This document shows, piece after piece, positions 1-8,375 of a stretch of DNA of 51,746 bases. A program made the translations under genes and the position numbers. Each line of letters opens with the position of its first letter. The stretch's first letter is position 1. Below the pieces are notes generated by a model that saw only the letters and a program-made list of their open reading frames with translations, did not search any database and was not told the DNA's origin. The stretch covers positions 1 to 51,746 of the forward strand of contig NZ_FOFB01000038.1 of assembly GCF_900110645.1 (NCBI RefSeq), given 5' to 3'. The DNA comes from Neolewinella agarilytica. GTDB taxonomy: Bacteria > Bacteroidota > Bacteroidia > Chitinophagales > Saprospiraceae.

Positions 1-301
1 AGTACGGGATCATCCTAGTCTCGTTGTAAATCTAAAAATAAGTCGGCAGATGCTTGCTTGTTATCAGTATAACTTCGCTGAGCCCTTCGGGGTTCTTGAT
101 TTGCTACCGCAAGTGACAGCTCACTGCGTTCGATCGAAACAAAAATCAACTATTAGATTACAGTTTTAGATTTGATGCGTTTGCCCTGCAGCAGCTCGGG
201 ACTAACGAGATGTACAATTAATAAACTGCCCCAGGCAATTTCAAGCCCATGCCTGTGAGCCAACAGCTGCCAGGTACCGTACGCTCACCACGAAACAGGC
301 T
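1..301. other. Intergenic left edge, no gene seen
   Basis: I see no credible coding region or RNA gene here. The one clear structure is a hairpin at 80-95 with 6-bp arms (one G-T pair) and a TTCG tetraloop. It has no T tract on either strand, so I do not call it a terminator. The flanking gene reads leftward and ends at 302, so this is its downstream region. Confidence 0.5.
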
Positions 302-883
302 TCAGTGAAGTAAAAAATCTTCTCCGTCTAAGCTTTCGGAGGGAAAGTCCGGATTGGTCCAGGTATTTTGCTGGTAGGTCAGCAGGAAGTTAGCTAACTG
401 CACTGGCTGGTCCAGCAGAGCAAGATGCGGCGCATTCCTAAGTACCTGATAGGAGTTACTGCCACTGGTCGTTCCAAGATTAAAGTAAATTTTGCAATCC
501 TGGGCCATTTTCAATAAGCGCGGCGTATCCGCCAGGGTAAGCACGCTATCTCCCTGCATAATGCCTCGCTGCTCCATTGCCCGTGCGAATGGGTTAACGG
601 ACTCGAACAGGTCGTAGATGACCGCCTGGACGAGCTCTCCCTTCCCTATCGACCAATTCAACCGCTGCAACAGCACGGTGGTCGTGGCCGGGTCAAGGTC
701 GCTGATTAAAGCAACTTCTACTCCTTTTTTATTGAGCCAGCGAAAGGTAGCCTCAATACCGGGGCTACGATCAAGTGAAGCCGTGCGGATGTAAGAAGAC
801 AGGTCTTCCTGAACATAAACACAAACATCCTGAAGGCGAAACATAGCAATTTTGAGGCGGGACCGGCGGGGAGAAAAAAGCAT
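302..883 (-). CDS. Degenerate HAD-like (phosphonatase-type) protein
   Basis: The product (193 aa) follows the layout of phosphonoacetaldehyde-hydrolase-like HAD proteins: a first strand, a helical cap (SPGIEATFRWLNKKGVE), a second strand ending in ISD, and a late loop with VLTLADTP. In active HAD enzymes the first strand ends in a nucleophilic Asp (DxAGT). Here the matching stretch reads MFRLQDV, so the nucleophile appears to be replaced by Arg, and catalysis is doubtful. I chose the Met at 883 because the first strand (LKIAMF) needs residues before the Met at 844; a longer reading from 955 adds a less plausible N-terminus. It stands alone, with a divergent hydrolase beyond it. The family call is inference; a regulatory or remnant role is possible. 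Confidence 0.55.
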   Translation of the reverse strand: MLFSPRRSRLKIAMFRLQDVCVYVQEDLSSYIRTASLDRSPGIEATFRWLNKKGVEVALISDLDPATTTVLLQRLNWSIGKGELVQAVIYDLFESVNPFARAMEQRGIMQGDSVLTLADTPRLLKMAQDCKIYFNLGTTSGSNSYQVLRNAPHLALLDQPVQLANFLLTYQQNTWTNPDFPSESLDGEDFLLH

Positions 884-1095
884 AGTCAAGAGAGATCGTT
901 TGGCAACAGTAAGCTGGAATACAAACAATAACGTCCTCTCCAAAACAAATCGCAAGGCAAATTCAAGGATATAAAGTCAGCGCAACAAGGATTTAATACC
1001 TGCTTAATGATAAAAGCGACTAGTTTCGCCGCAGCTAACAAACACTTAATGCAGGTACACGTTCCATAACCTCAGAACTTCACAACTCCCCTACC

Positions 1096-1920
1096 TTGGC
1101 TGATATTCTTCACCATACTATTCACCATACTGCAGACGATGCTGACTGGATGCTCTTCATCCACGGAGCGGGAGGAAGTTCACTTACCTGGAAATACCAG
1201 GTAGAAGCTTTTGAGCCGCATTTCAACCTGCTGCTTATCGATATGCGGGACCATGGATATAGTAAGCACATCCAGCCGGCATATGACACCTATGATTTCG
1301 ACATCATTGCCAATGATCTGCTCCGTACGATCGATCACGTCGGTGTACAAAAGGCCCACTTCATTGCCCTGTCCCTGGGAAGTATTATTCTTCAGAAACT
1401 CAATGATCGTCGTCCGGAAATGATGACCACCATGATCATGTGTGGAGGGGTGTTCAAAGCAGACTGGCGCATTAGCTCCTTTGCGCATGCTGGCAAATTC
1501 ATGAGCTACTTCGTCCCCTTCCGCTGGATTTATGACGGTTTCATCCTGATTGTGATGCCGCGCAAAAACCACGCCTTCAGCCGTAAACAATATCGGAAGC
1601 AATCGCTGAAGCTCGCTCCTAACGAATTCCTCAAGTGGCTGGGGCTATACAAAGACTTCTTCTCCGTTGTCCGAAAATTTTACGACACCAAATTAACCAC
1701 CCCCAGCCTGCTCATCAACGGAGAGCAGGATCACGTCTTTCTTGATGCCGCGAAGCGGTACGCCAGGAAGCACGCCCCATTGGCAGAACTGATCGTGATG
1801 GAAGGCCGGGGCCACCTCTGCAATCTGGAGGACCGAAAAGGATTTAATAAGATCGTGCTGGATTGGTTGGGGAAGGGCAGTATAGCCTCCGGCGCAGTTC
1901 CTGAAAAACAAGTCTCCTGA
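1096..1920 (+). CDS. Alpha/beta hydrolase
   Basis: A 274-aa single-domain alpha/beta-hydrolase fold protein, probably a cytoplasmic esterase or lipase-like enzyme of unknown substrate. The oxyanion segment HGAGGSS is at residues 23-29. The nucleophile Ser93 sits in ALSLG, so the first Gly of the usual GxSxG elbow is Ala. The acid is probably Asp212 (NGEQDHVF) and the base His240 (EGRGH). No signal peptide is visible. The only start that keeps the first strand is TTG at 1096. That TTG lies inside TACCTTGG, a near match to the Bacteroidota -7 box, so the true start is uncertain. The gene is separate from its neighbours, and the following glucosaminidase gene is convergent. Confidence 0.8.
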   Translation: MADILHHTIHHTADDADWMLFIHGAGGSSLTWKYQVEAFEPHFNLLLIDMRDHGYSKHIQPAYDTYDFDIIANDLLRTIDHVGVQKAHFIALSLGSIILQKLNDRRPEMMTTMIMCGGVFKADWRISSFAHAGKFMSYFVPFRWIYDGFILIVMPRKNHAFSRKQYRKQSLKLAPNEFLKWLGLYKDFFSVVRKFYDTKLTTPSLLINGEQDHVFLDAAKRYARKHAPLAELIVMEGRGHLCNLEDRKGFNKIVLDWLGKGSIASGAVPEKQVS

Positions 1921-2082
1921 CCAGCAGGGGAAGCAGGCCCTTTGTAGAAGGTTACCTCAACCAACAGCCCCTCAAAGGTGCTCAGCACGAAGCGGATTGT
2001 AACCCAGAGTTCCTTTCCCTTAGGGGGTGCTGCGCGGTGAGGGCGCGGTTCCTGCCGAGGCCGCTAATCTTTCCTCTAGCCC

Positions 2083-2985
2083 CTAGGCTTCTACCCGATC
2101 ATAAGCGTCCAGCCCGAGGTTTTCGATGATGGTGACCAGCTTGTGTCCGTAACGCTTGTCGGTAGCGTAGCCACAGGACTTCAGGCCGTGCGCCCACTTT
2201 TTATAATCGACACCATAGGATTTCAGTCGCGCGTAGCGGCGGCTGTTGAGGAGTTCACTATGCTCGCGGAAGCTCTCTGCGACGGAGGTAAACACCCGGA
2301 ACATATCGTAGCGGGTATCGTCTCCGTAATTGCGGCAGGTACAGCCCAGGCATTTTGATCGACATTTGATGCCGAAGTGATTGTTGGAGTTAACGGCCAG
2401 CTTGCTGTCTCCGGCGTTACTTTCCAATAAGCCCTGCGCCAGCGTGATGCTGGCGGGGATACCAAACTCTCTCATCTCCTGCTGAGCGATACCTGCATAC
2501 CGACGCAGATAATGCTGAACCCGGTCTTTTTTAGCCTTAATGATGGCGGGGGCTAATCCTTTCCGCTCCCCATAGTCGGGGCTAAGCACCAGTGTCAGGT
2601 TACTGATATGCGGAGCGGGATCATCAGAGAGTGCGACTTCGTTGAAGCCTTTATGCTTCGCATCAATGGCTACGGTTGTTTCGCCTGGGGCGAAGCTGGC
2701 AGCTTCATTAGCGGGGAGCATGTTTTGAAAGGCCGCCAAAAAAGCAGAAGCGGGGTCGCTGAAGCTAAACGTCCAACCTCCCGATAGCGAAGCCTCCGAA
2801 ATCTGAGCGGGGCCGGGCTCCAGGGGATCATACATGTCCACACTGAAGGTGAGCCCCCGGCTGATACATATATAAAGGATTAGAGCAATGAGCAGTAGCT
2901 CAACGGCATAGTAAACAGCATAATCGAACAGCTTTCCGATGTAGCGTCCAATAGCGGTGGGAGAAGGGGAGGTGGAAGGAGTCAT
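2083..2985 (-). CDS. Membrane-anchored glucosaminidase (GH73-like)
   Basis: A 300-aa peptidoglycan hydrolase of the mannosyl-glycoprotein endo-beta-N-acetylglucosaminidase (FlgJ/Bax-like) family. It probably cleaves GlcNAc-MurNAc bonds in the cell wall. The N-terminus has a short cytoplasmic part, then one membrane span (about residues 16-45, rich in L/I/A/Y). A linker of unknown fold follows. The C-terminal catalytic domain starts near ITLAQGLLESNAGDS, with the conserved catalytic Glu in LLESNAG. Cys-rich KCRSKCLGCTCRN may form disulfides or bind metal. I prefer ATG 2985 over an upstream ATG at 3069 because the extra 28 residues come from an AT-rich leader. The divergent neighbour is a GlcNAc-kinase-like gene, which suggests, but does not prove, a link to wall-sugar recycling. 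Confidence 0.85.
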   Translation of the reverse strand: MTPSTSPSPTAIGRYIGKLFDYAVYYAVELLLIALILYICISRGLTFSVDMYDPLEPGPAQISEASLSGGWTFSFSDPASAFLAAFQNMLPANEAASFAPGETTVAIDAKHKGFNEVALSDDPAPHISNLTLVLSPDYGERKGLAPAIIKAKKDRVQHYLRRYAGIAQQEMREFGIPASITLAQGLLESNAGDSKLAVNSNNHFGIKCRSKCLGCTCRNYGDDTRYDMFRVFTSVAESFREHSELLNSRRYARLKSYGVDYKKWAHGLKSCGYATDKRYGHKLVTIIENLGLDAYDRVEA

Positions 2986-3127
2986 GATATTTTTTTGCAA
3001 CCGGGAGGAAAAGGGAAAACTGTAAATTGTTAAAACAAAAATAGGTAAATTGTTTTGATTTAAAAACAAAACAACATTTTTTGTTTAAAAACACATTCCC
3101 CTACCCTCCTTGCTCATTAGGTGTTCC

Positions 3128-3150
3128 TTGCACCTGCGTCCGCGCCAAAA
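3128..3150 (+). repeat. GC-rich dispersed repeat, copy A
   Basis: This copy contains TGCACCTGCGTCCGCGCC followed by AAAA. It is one of at least eight intergenic copies in this window (see 7052, 13161, 18341, 27136, 35970, 38372 and 42318). It lies between the glucosaminidase and the kinase, upstream of the kinase promoter. Function unknown. Confidence 0.7.
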
Positions 3151-3156
3151 GGCACT

Positions 3157-3181
3157 TAGTGTAAAAAATACACTACCTTCG
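3157..3181 (+). promoter_or_regulatory. Inverted repeat overlapping a -7-like box
   Basis: A perfect 7-bp inverted repeat, TAGTGTA-aaaaa-TACACTA (3157-3175), runs directly into TACCTTCG (3174-3181), which matches the Bacteroidota -7 element TAnnTTTG at 5 of its 6 fixed positions. The start codon of the kinase gene follows 24 bp later. The placement fits an operator covering a promoter. A transcribed hairpin is the alternative. Confidence 0.45.
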
Positions 3182-3205
3182 TCTGGAAGGAAAAAAACAT
3201 GTGCG

Positions 3206-4051
3206 ATGTTACTGATTGCTGATGCCGGTTCGACCAAGGCTGACTGGGCCTGGGTTGCGAAAGACGGAGAGAATACTTTTGTAAACACCCTGGGTTTTAA
3301 CCCCGTGGTGCATCCTCAGGAAATCTTACTGGGAGAAGTTGAAAAGCTCTCTAAAGACTTGCTGCCCGGATTAATCCCGAAGGAAATTCATTATTACGGA
3401 GCTGGCTGCTGGGATCATCGGCGGAAGAAAGTGATCTACGATGCACTGGTGTCTGTTTACCCCTCCGCCAAAATTGAAGTCATGCACGATCTCCTCGGCG
3501 CCGCCCGTGCGACCTGTGGTCGTAATGCGGGGATTGCCTGTATTTTAGGCACGGGCTCCAACACCTGCCTTTACGACGGTGAAGACGTAACCGACAACGT
3601 CACGAACCTGGGCTTTATGCTGGGCGACGAAGGAAGCGGATCTCACTTAGGTAAGGCCTTTCTCCGGGCCTATTTTTACCGGGAGTTGGACGATGAGCTC
3701 AACGATGCCTTTGAGAAATTCACGACGATTGACAAATCGATGGTGCTGGATAAGATTTATGAATCGGACATGCCCAATACATACTTGGCCAGTTTCACCC
3801 GCTTTATGGGCGAGAACATTAGTCATCCGTTGATTCAGAAGATTGTTTTTGAAAGCTTCGGAGAGTTTCTGGATCGCCACGTCCGTAAGTACCACGGTCA
3901 CCTCCGAGTTCCGATTCATTTCATCGGTTCCATTGCCTTTCACTTCAAATCGATTCTTTTGGCGGCCCTCAATGAGCGCGATCTTCGCGCGGGGCGCTTC
4001 GTACAAAAGCCGATTGAAGCACTGGCGGATTTTCACCAGAATGAGTTGTAA
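3206..4051 (+). CDS. BadF/BadG-family ATPase, N-acetylglucosamine-kinase-like
   Basis: A 281-aa ASKHA-fold sugar kinase of the BadF/BadG/BcrA/BcrD family, close in size to the GlcNAc kinases annotated in Bacteroidota. It would phosphorylate an amino sugar, probably GlcNAc released from wall or chitin. The phosphate-1 loop is LLIADAGSTKADWAW at the N-terminus, and the second phosphate/adenosine motifs are CILGTGSN and GFMLGDEGSGS. ATG 3206 is preferred: it is preceded by an A-rich stretch (GGAAGGAAAAAAAC) and places the P-loop at the start, whereas the longer ORF from 3110 runs through a dispersed repeat and the promoter. pfkA follows 40 bp later with its own promoter. Substrate assignment is family-level inference. 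Confidence 0.8.
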   Translation: MLLIADAGSTKADWAWVAKDGENTFVNTLGFNPVVHPQEILLGEVEKLSKDLLPGLIPKEIHYYGAGCWDHRRKKVIYDALVSVYPSAKIEVMHDLLGAARATCGRNAGIACILGTGSNTCLYDGEDVTDNVTNLGFMLGDEGSGSHLGKAFLRAYFYRELDDELNDAFEKFTTIDKSMVLDKIYESDMPNTYLASFTRFMGENISHPLIQKIVFESFGEFLDRHVRKYHGHLRVPIHFIGSIAFHFKSILLAALNERDLRAGRFVQKPIEALADFHQNEL

Positions 4052-4074
4052 ACAAGACTGATTTTATACATTTG
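4045..4074 (+). promoter_or_regulatory. Bacteroidota-type promoter for pfkA
   Basis: A perfect TAnnTTTG box (TACATTTG, 4067-4074) lies 17 bp before the pfkA ATG. A TTG at 4045-4047 with a 19-bp spacer fits the -33 element. It overlaps the end of the upstream kinase gene. Confidence 0.6.
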
Positions 4075-4091
4075 CCCGCTCGACAGAAGCT

Positions 4092-5078
4092 ATGGAAAGA
4101 AAAGATATCCGACGGATTGCCGTATTTACCTCCGGTGGCGACGCCCCCGGCATGAATGCCGCCCTACGGGCAGTAGTGAGAACCGCTGCCTGGAACAAAC
4201 TCCATGTCTACGGTATTGAACGTGGCTATGAGGGAATGATCGATGGCCACTTCAAACGGCTGGAAAGGCGGGATGTAGCCAACATCATCCAACGTGGCGG
4301 AACGGTTTTGCGTACAGCACGTTCTATGCGATTCATGACGCCGGAAGGCCGGGCTATGGCCGCCGACCACCTGCGGGCCTATGATATTGATGCCTGCATT
4401 GCCATTGGTGGAAACGGTACGTTTACCGGAGCGAAAATCTTTAGCGAAGAGCACGGTATCCCCTTCATTGGTGTCCCCGGAACCATTGACAACGATCTCT
4501 ACGGAACCGATTACACCATCGGCTTTGATACTGCCGTCAATACGGCTATTGAAGCCGTGGACAAAATCCGGGATACCGCGGACAGCCACAACCGCCTGTT
4601 CTTTGTAGAAGTGATGGGCCGGCACTCCGGCTACATTGCGCTGTACACCGCCATCGGATCGGGCGCCAGCAGTGTCCTGATTCCCGAAGCGGAGACGGAC
4701 CTGGAAGAGCTCAAGGCCGTCTTCCGTAAGAATAAAGCCCGGGGCAAACTCTTTAGTGTCGTTATCGTAGCTGAGGGCCACCCCATGGGTGGCGCTGCCG
4801 GCATTGCTGCTCAGATCAAAGACGAACTCGCCAGCATGGAGCCGAAGGTAACCGTGATTGGTCATATGCAGCGGGGCGGTGCCCCGACGGCGGCTGACCG
4901 GATGCTGGCCAGCCGGCTCGGCCATGCTGCCGTGAACCGGCTGCTCTTAGGTGAAGAGAACGTTGCCGTTGGCGTTATCAGTAACGAAGTTGAAACCACC
5001 TCTTTTGATGATGCGATTCATAAGGAGAAAAAGCCGAAATCTTCGCTGATTGAGATGGCCAGTATTTTATCTATCTAG
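4092..5078 (+). CDS. pfkA: ATP-dependent 6-phosphofructokinase
   Basis: A 328-aa glycolytic enzyme that phosphorylates fructose 6-phosphate in the cytoplasm. Visible motifs are TSGGDAPGMNAALRAVV (ATP site, residues 13-29), PGTIDND with catalytic Asp133, VEVMGRHSGY (substrate loop) and VIGHMQRGG. The residue that separates ATP from PPi enzymes is Gly109 (Gly104 in E. coli), which fits ATP use. The Mg-binding Asp of E. coli (Asp103, in GGDGS) is replaced by Asn108 (GGNGT), confirmed from the codon AAC at 4420-4422. Length is normal for the short bacterial form. It has its own promoter. I expect a working enzyme but cannot judge the effect of Asn108. Confidence 0.95.
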   Translation: MERKDIRRIAVFTSGGDAPGMNAALRAVVRTAAWNKLHVYGIERGYEGMIDGHFKRLERRDVANIIQRGGTVLRTARSMRFMTPEGRAMAADHLRAYDIDACIAIGGNGTFTGAKIFSEEHGIPFIGVPGTIDNDLYGTDYTIGFDTAVNTAIEAVDKIRDTADSHNRLFFVEVMGRHSGYIALYTAIGSGASSVLIPEAETDLEELKAVFRKNKARGKLFSVVIVAEGHPMGGAAGIAAQIKDELASMEPKVTVIGHMQRGGAPTAADRMLASRLGHAAVNRLLLGEENVAVGVISNEVETTSFDDAIHKEKKPKSSLIEMASILSI

Positions 5079-5192
5079 AACCGGGGCCATCTGAGTGAAC
5101 GCGGACGGCCTGGTCCGTCCGCTAAGGGACAAGACGACTGACTAAGTGTTACAAAGACGCGGAGAGCTGCATTCTCTCCGTAAATTGCCCTC

Positions 5193-6830
5193 ATGTCCCG
5201 CCTCATTCAAATTTTGAGTCACCTGCTGCTGGTACTCTTTTCTCTTTTGCCCGGCAGTCTGTCCGCACAATACTTCCTGAACGGCGCAGCAGTGCAGACT
5301 AATGACAGTTGTTTTCAGTTGACTTCTGAAACATTATTCGAGGTAGGCTCCATCTGGTTTCCGGAAAAAATAGACCTGAGAAACAGCTTTGACCTGGTAA
5401 TGGACATGTTCTTTGGCTGTTCGGACACTCAGGGAGCGGATGGCATCGTCTTTGGTTTGCAGCCCGTAAGCGCCAGCGTAGGCGAAGCCGGAGAAGGCCT
5501 TGGCATTGGCGGAGTGAGCCCCGCCCTGGGCGTTGAGTTTGACACTTTCCAGAATACTAACCGCAACGACCCGACTTTTGACCACGTAGCCATTATGGCT
5601 AACGGCTCCGTCACTCATTCGGGCCCCAACAATCTGGCCGGGCCGGTACAGGCCAGTGCGACGGCTGCCAACATCGAAAACTGTCGTTTTATGCCCCTGC
5701 GCGTCACCTGGGATGCGCCAGCGCAAACGCTGAAAGTTTACTTTGACTGTAGCCTGCGGCTGGAGTATACCGGTGATATTATAAACGACATTTTTGGCGG
5801 AGACCCCTTCGTTTTCTACGGTTTCGCTGCTGCTACGGGGGGCTTGTTCAACCGGCAGGAAGTATGCTTCCGCTTCAACTCCCTTTTGAAGCAACTGGAA
5901 GACGTGACCATGTGCCCGGGCGGTCAGGTACTGCTGGATGTTTTTGGCGGAGACCGTTATGAATGGACGCCCGTTGCCGGGCTTGACGACCCAACGGCGC
6001 CCAGTGTAATTGCCTCCCCGGATACGACGACAGTGTACACCGTTAGCATATTTGATGCCTGCGGCATTCCATTGCTGGATACCGTCCGAATTGCCGTGGA
6101 AGGCGATAGTGCCTTCGTGAAACTAGGCCCGGATACGACCATTTGCCCTCAGGACTTTCTCCTCTTCGACGTAAGCACCCCTACGGCTGTTTATGAGTGG
6201 TCAGACCCGACCCTTAGCGGGCCCGTAATTTCTGCCAGCGAGATTGGTATTTACGAAGTAACCGTTACCCGCCAGGACATCATTTGTGAAGCCTCAGATC
6301 GTATTGAAATTGATCACTTGCCCGTACCGGATTTTGACCTTGGGCCAACGGATACTACCCTCTGCCGTGGAGACTTACTGGAGCTAACCGCAGTTTTTGA
6401 GCTCGGAGATCCTTTTTTTGAAGACGGGCGCCCCTTCGACACTCTCTACATTTCCCGCCCGGGCCGCTACCGCGCTTACGTGGAACATCCCTGTGGAACG
6501 CTGACTGACCAGGTAAATGTAATCTTTGAGAACTGCCACCAGGTCTACCTTCCTACCGCCTTCTCCCCGGACGGAGACGGGGTTAACGACCGCTGGTTTC
6601 CGCAGGACGGCGGAGACGTGGTGACCATCCACCGGCTAAGTATCTACGACCGTTGGGGCGGACAGATGTACGAAGCCAGTGAACTGCCGACTAATGCCCC
6701 CTCCCTCGGCTGGGATGGTCTTTTAAACGGAGAGCCAATGCCCGCGGGAACCTACATCTGGGTGCTCGACGCCAGCTACCGCGATGGCTCCCGGACGGTG
6801 GAGCAGGGCGATTTTGTTTTGGTGAGATAA
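5193..6830 (+). CDS. Secreted lectin-domain protein with type B T9SS C-terminus
   Basis: A 545-aa exported protein. Residues 1-25 form a signal peptide ending SLSAQ. Residues 26-230 look like an L-type (legume-like) lectin domain, with GADGIVFGLQP, LGVEFDTFQN and a VTWDAPAQTLKVYFD strand. The middle holds two or three Ig/PKD-like segments beginning with a Cys and repeating LGPDTTICP-type motifs. The last 90 residues are the gliding-motility-associated (CHU) C-terminal domain, with YLPTAFSPDGDGVNDRW, IYDRWGG and PAGTYIWVL, known to send proteins through T9SS. It probably binds carbohydrate at the cell surface or outside. Monocistronic; no terminator is obvious directly downstream. Confidence 0.88.
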   Translation: MSRLIQILSHLLLVLFSLLPGSLSAQYFLNGAAVQTNDSCFQLTSETLFEVGSIWFPEKIDLRNSFDLVMDMFFGCSDTQGADGIVFGLQPVSASVGEAGEGLGIGGVSPALGVEFDTFQNTNRNDPTFDHVAIMANGSVTHSGPNNLAGPVQASATAANIENCRFMPLRVTWDAPAQTLKVYFDCSLRLEYTGDIINDIFGGDPFVFYGFAAATGGLFNRQEVCFRFNSLLKQLEDVTMCPGGQVLLDVFGGDRYEWTPVAGLDDPTAPSVIASPDTTTVYTVSIFDACGIPLLDTVRIAVEGDSAFVKLGPDTTICPQDFLLFDVSTPTAVYEWSDPTLSGPVISASEIGIYEVTVTRQDIICEASDRIEIDHLPVPDFDLGPTDTTLCRGDLLELTAVFELGDPFFEDGRPFDTLYISRPGRYRAYVEHPCGTLTDQVNVIFENCHQVYLPTAFSPDGDGVNDRWFPQDGGDVVTIHRLSIYDRWGGQMYEASELPTNAPSLGWDGLLNGEPMPAGTYIWVLDASYRDGSRTVEQGDFVLVR

Positions 6831-7051
6831 CACGTTAAAAAGCGGGCCTCTCCGTGAATTCCCTGCCCGCAGTGTACTGGCCGGCATACGAATCCCGGAA
6901 ACTTTGCCCTAGCCTATCCTTTTTGAAGAGTATCGGTTTGCGTTCAGATTCATCGCTGGCAGCAGCTTTTACACCTTCCTGTCCGGCAACATTTTGCGGC
7001 ATGCGGCAAGACTCAGTTAGTGCGCCATAAAACCTCCTTACGGCAACCTTT

Positions 7052-7083
7052 TTTCGGGCGCTAACGCGGGTGCAGTGGGAGGT
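7052..7083 (-). repeat. GC-rich dispersed repeat, copy B (degenerate)
   Basis: Read on the minus strand this gives CCTCCC-CTGCACCCGCGT-TAGCGCCCGAAAA. It keeps the CCTCC lead, the TGCACCNGCG core, the GCGCCC end and the A run of the family, with several substitutions. Confidence 0.5.
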
Positions 7084-7413
7084 AAAAGAGCAAGGGGAAT
7101 TCCCTGCCCCGACTTAACTGATCGTTAGTGATGAAATGCGGGTTTTTACAAGGCAGAATGGCGATTCCCCCACTATAAAAAGCCTCCTTCGGCACCCGAT
7201 GCGGTAATCGGGACTCCGCAATCAGGGAGAAAAACCTCCTTTTTTCAAAAACCTTTACTGTATAAACAGACCGTTCCCTGACGTCACCCTGTTACTGCCT
7301 GAAAACAATGTGATTTGTTAATTAAACAGCCTAGATTGGGTCTTTGAAACAAAAGGAATAGTTTTTTGAGAATACATTTTTTACTTTTTTAGAGACAATA
7401 TGAACAATTCGGT

Positions 7414-7449
7414 AACCGGAGCAGGCTTCTTAGCCTGCTCCGGTTTTTT
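7414..7449 (+). terminator. Strong intrinsic terminator without an obvious gene
   Basis: A perfect 14-bp stem (7414-7427 with 7432-7445) around a TCTT loop runs into six T residues (7444-7449), a textbook Rho-independent terminator on the + strand. The nearest upstream + gene ends 583 bp away and the response regulator starts 150 bp downstream. It must therefore end a long 3' UTR, an unannotated small RNA, or a leader transcript of the regulator gene. Confidence 0.8.
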
Positions 7450-7601
7450 CATTACGTCAAAGTAGTTACCATAATGTCGGACAAACCAATATCTTGTGGG
7501 GCCCAAGATCGTGTCCCAAAAGGAGGGAGCTCCGTGAATCTTTGACCTGCATCTAAGTCAAAAAATCTGGCGCATGTTCACCTCCTTTAACGCTGGTAAT
7601 C

Positions 7602-8351
7602 ATGAAGAAAAAGACCATTTTAATCGTTGAAGACGAGCCCATTATTGCCGCGGATATTCAGGATCGCCTGATGGACCTGGACTACCAGGTAATCGATGTA
7701 ATCGACAACGGAGAAGAAGCACTGCTAAAAATCCGGCAGGAAGTGCCTGACATGATCCTGATGGACGTACATCTTGCGGGAAAACTGGATGGCGTTGAGA
7801 CGGCGATCCGCATGCGGAAGATAACCGACACTCCTCTCATTTTTCTTACCAGCAACTCTGATGAGCCAACCTTTCAGCGGGCGAAGGAGGCACGGCCACA
7901 TGCCTTTATTTCTAAACCTTTTCGGGGGAGAGATTTACTCCACGCTATTGCCCTTGCCATTGGGGAAGGCTCCATAGATTCTTCAACTCATCTGCCTTCA
8001 GCTAATACACTCCAGGGGAATACGCCCCAGGCTTCTCACGATCGTTTGTTCATCAAGGTTAAAGATCGGTTGATCCGATTAATGCTTACCGACATTTTAT
8101 ACCTGGAGGCGGACGACTACTACTGTAAGGTCCACACAGAGGATCATAGCTACCTGGCCACCAAAACACTGAAAAAGCTTAGTGAACAGTTGCCACCGGA
8201 TGGCCCCTTCTTTCGTTGTCATCGCTCCTATGTGGTCAACATAAAGCGAATTACCGAGATTAGCGAGACCCATGTTTTTCTCGGCGGGCAAAAAGTCCCG
8301 CTGAGTCGTTCAAAGCGACCTGAAATCCTTGTATTGGTAAACAAGATGTGA
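7602..8351 (+). CDS. LytTR-family response regulator
   Basis: A 249-aa DNA-binding response regulator. The receiver (residues 5-120) has the acidic pocket VEDE, phospho-acceptor Asp55 (ILMDVHL), a Thr in FLTSNS and Lys in SKPF. A linker follows to about residue 147. The C-terminal LytTR domain (about 148-249) shows the typical LYLEADDYYCKVHT, FRCHRSYVVN and VPLSRSKR motifs. LytTR proteins bind direct repeats upstream of target genes. A TPR sensor kinase is encoded convergently 24 bp away, a usual arrangement for this family in Bacteroidota, and is the likely partner (inference). Confidence 0.93.
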   Translation: MKKKTILIVEDEPIIAADIQDRLMDLDYQVIDVIDNGEEALLKIRQEVPDMILMDVHLAGKLDGVETAIRMRKITDTPLIFLTSNSDEPTFQRAKEARPHAFISKPFRGRDLLHAIALAIGEGSIDSSTHLPSANTLQGNTPQASHDRLFIKVKDRLIRLMLTDILYLEADDYYCKVHTEDHSYLATKTLKKLSEQLPPDGPFFRCHRSYVVNIKRITEISETHVFLGGQKVPLSRSKRPEILVLVNKM

Positions 8352-8375
8352 GAATCTCAGCCCGAGAGGATCAGC

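Larger units (their letters stand above)
6831..7601. other. Long intergenic region with structured elements
   Basis: I see no convincing gene in 771 bp. It holds a degenerate copy of the dispersed repeat (7052-7083), a hairpin CCCGAT/ATCGGG with 6-bp arms (7195-7212), several runs of CCTCCTT near AAAA tracts, and a strong terminator at 7414-7449. A 21-codon ORF at 7400-7465 lies across the terminator and is probably accidental. The terminator suggests that a small RNA or an unusually long 3' UTR ends here. Confidence 0.5.

Noticed and set aside
7400..7465. 21-codon ORF before the LytTR regulator
   Set aside because: It lies across the terminator stem, and codons follow the hairpin rather than protein constraints.
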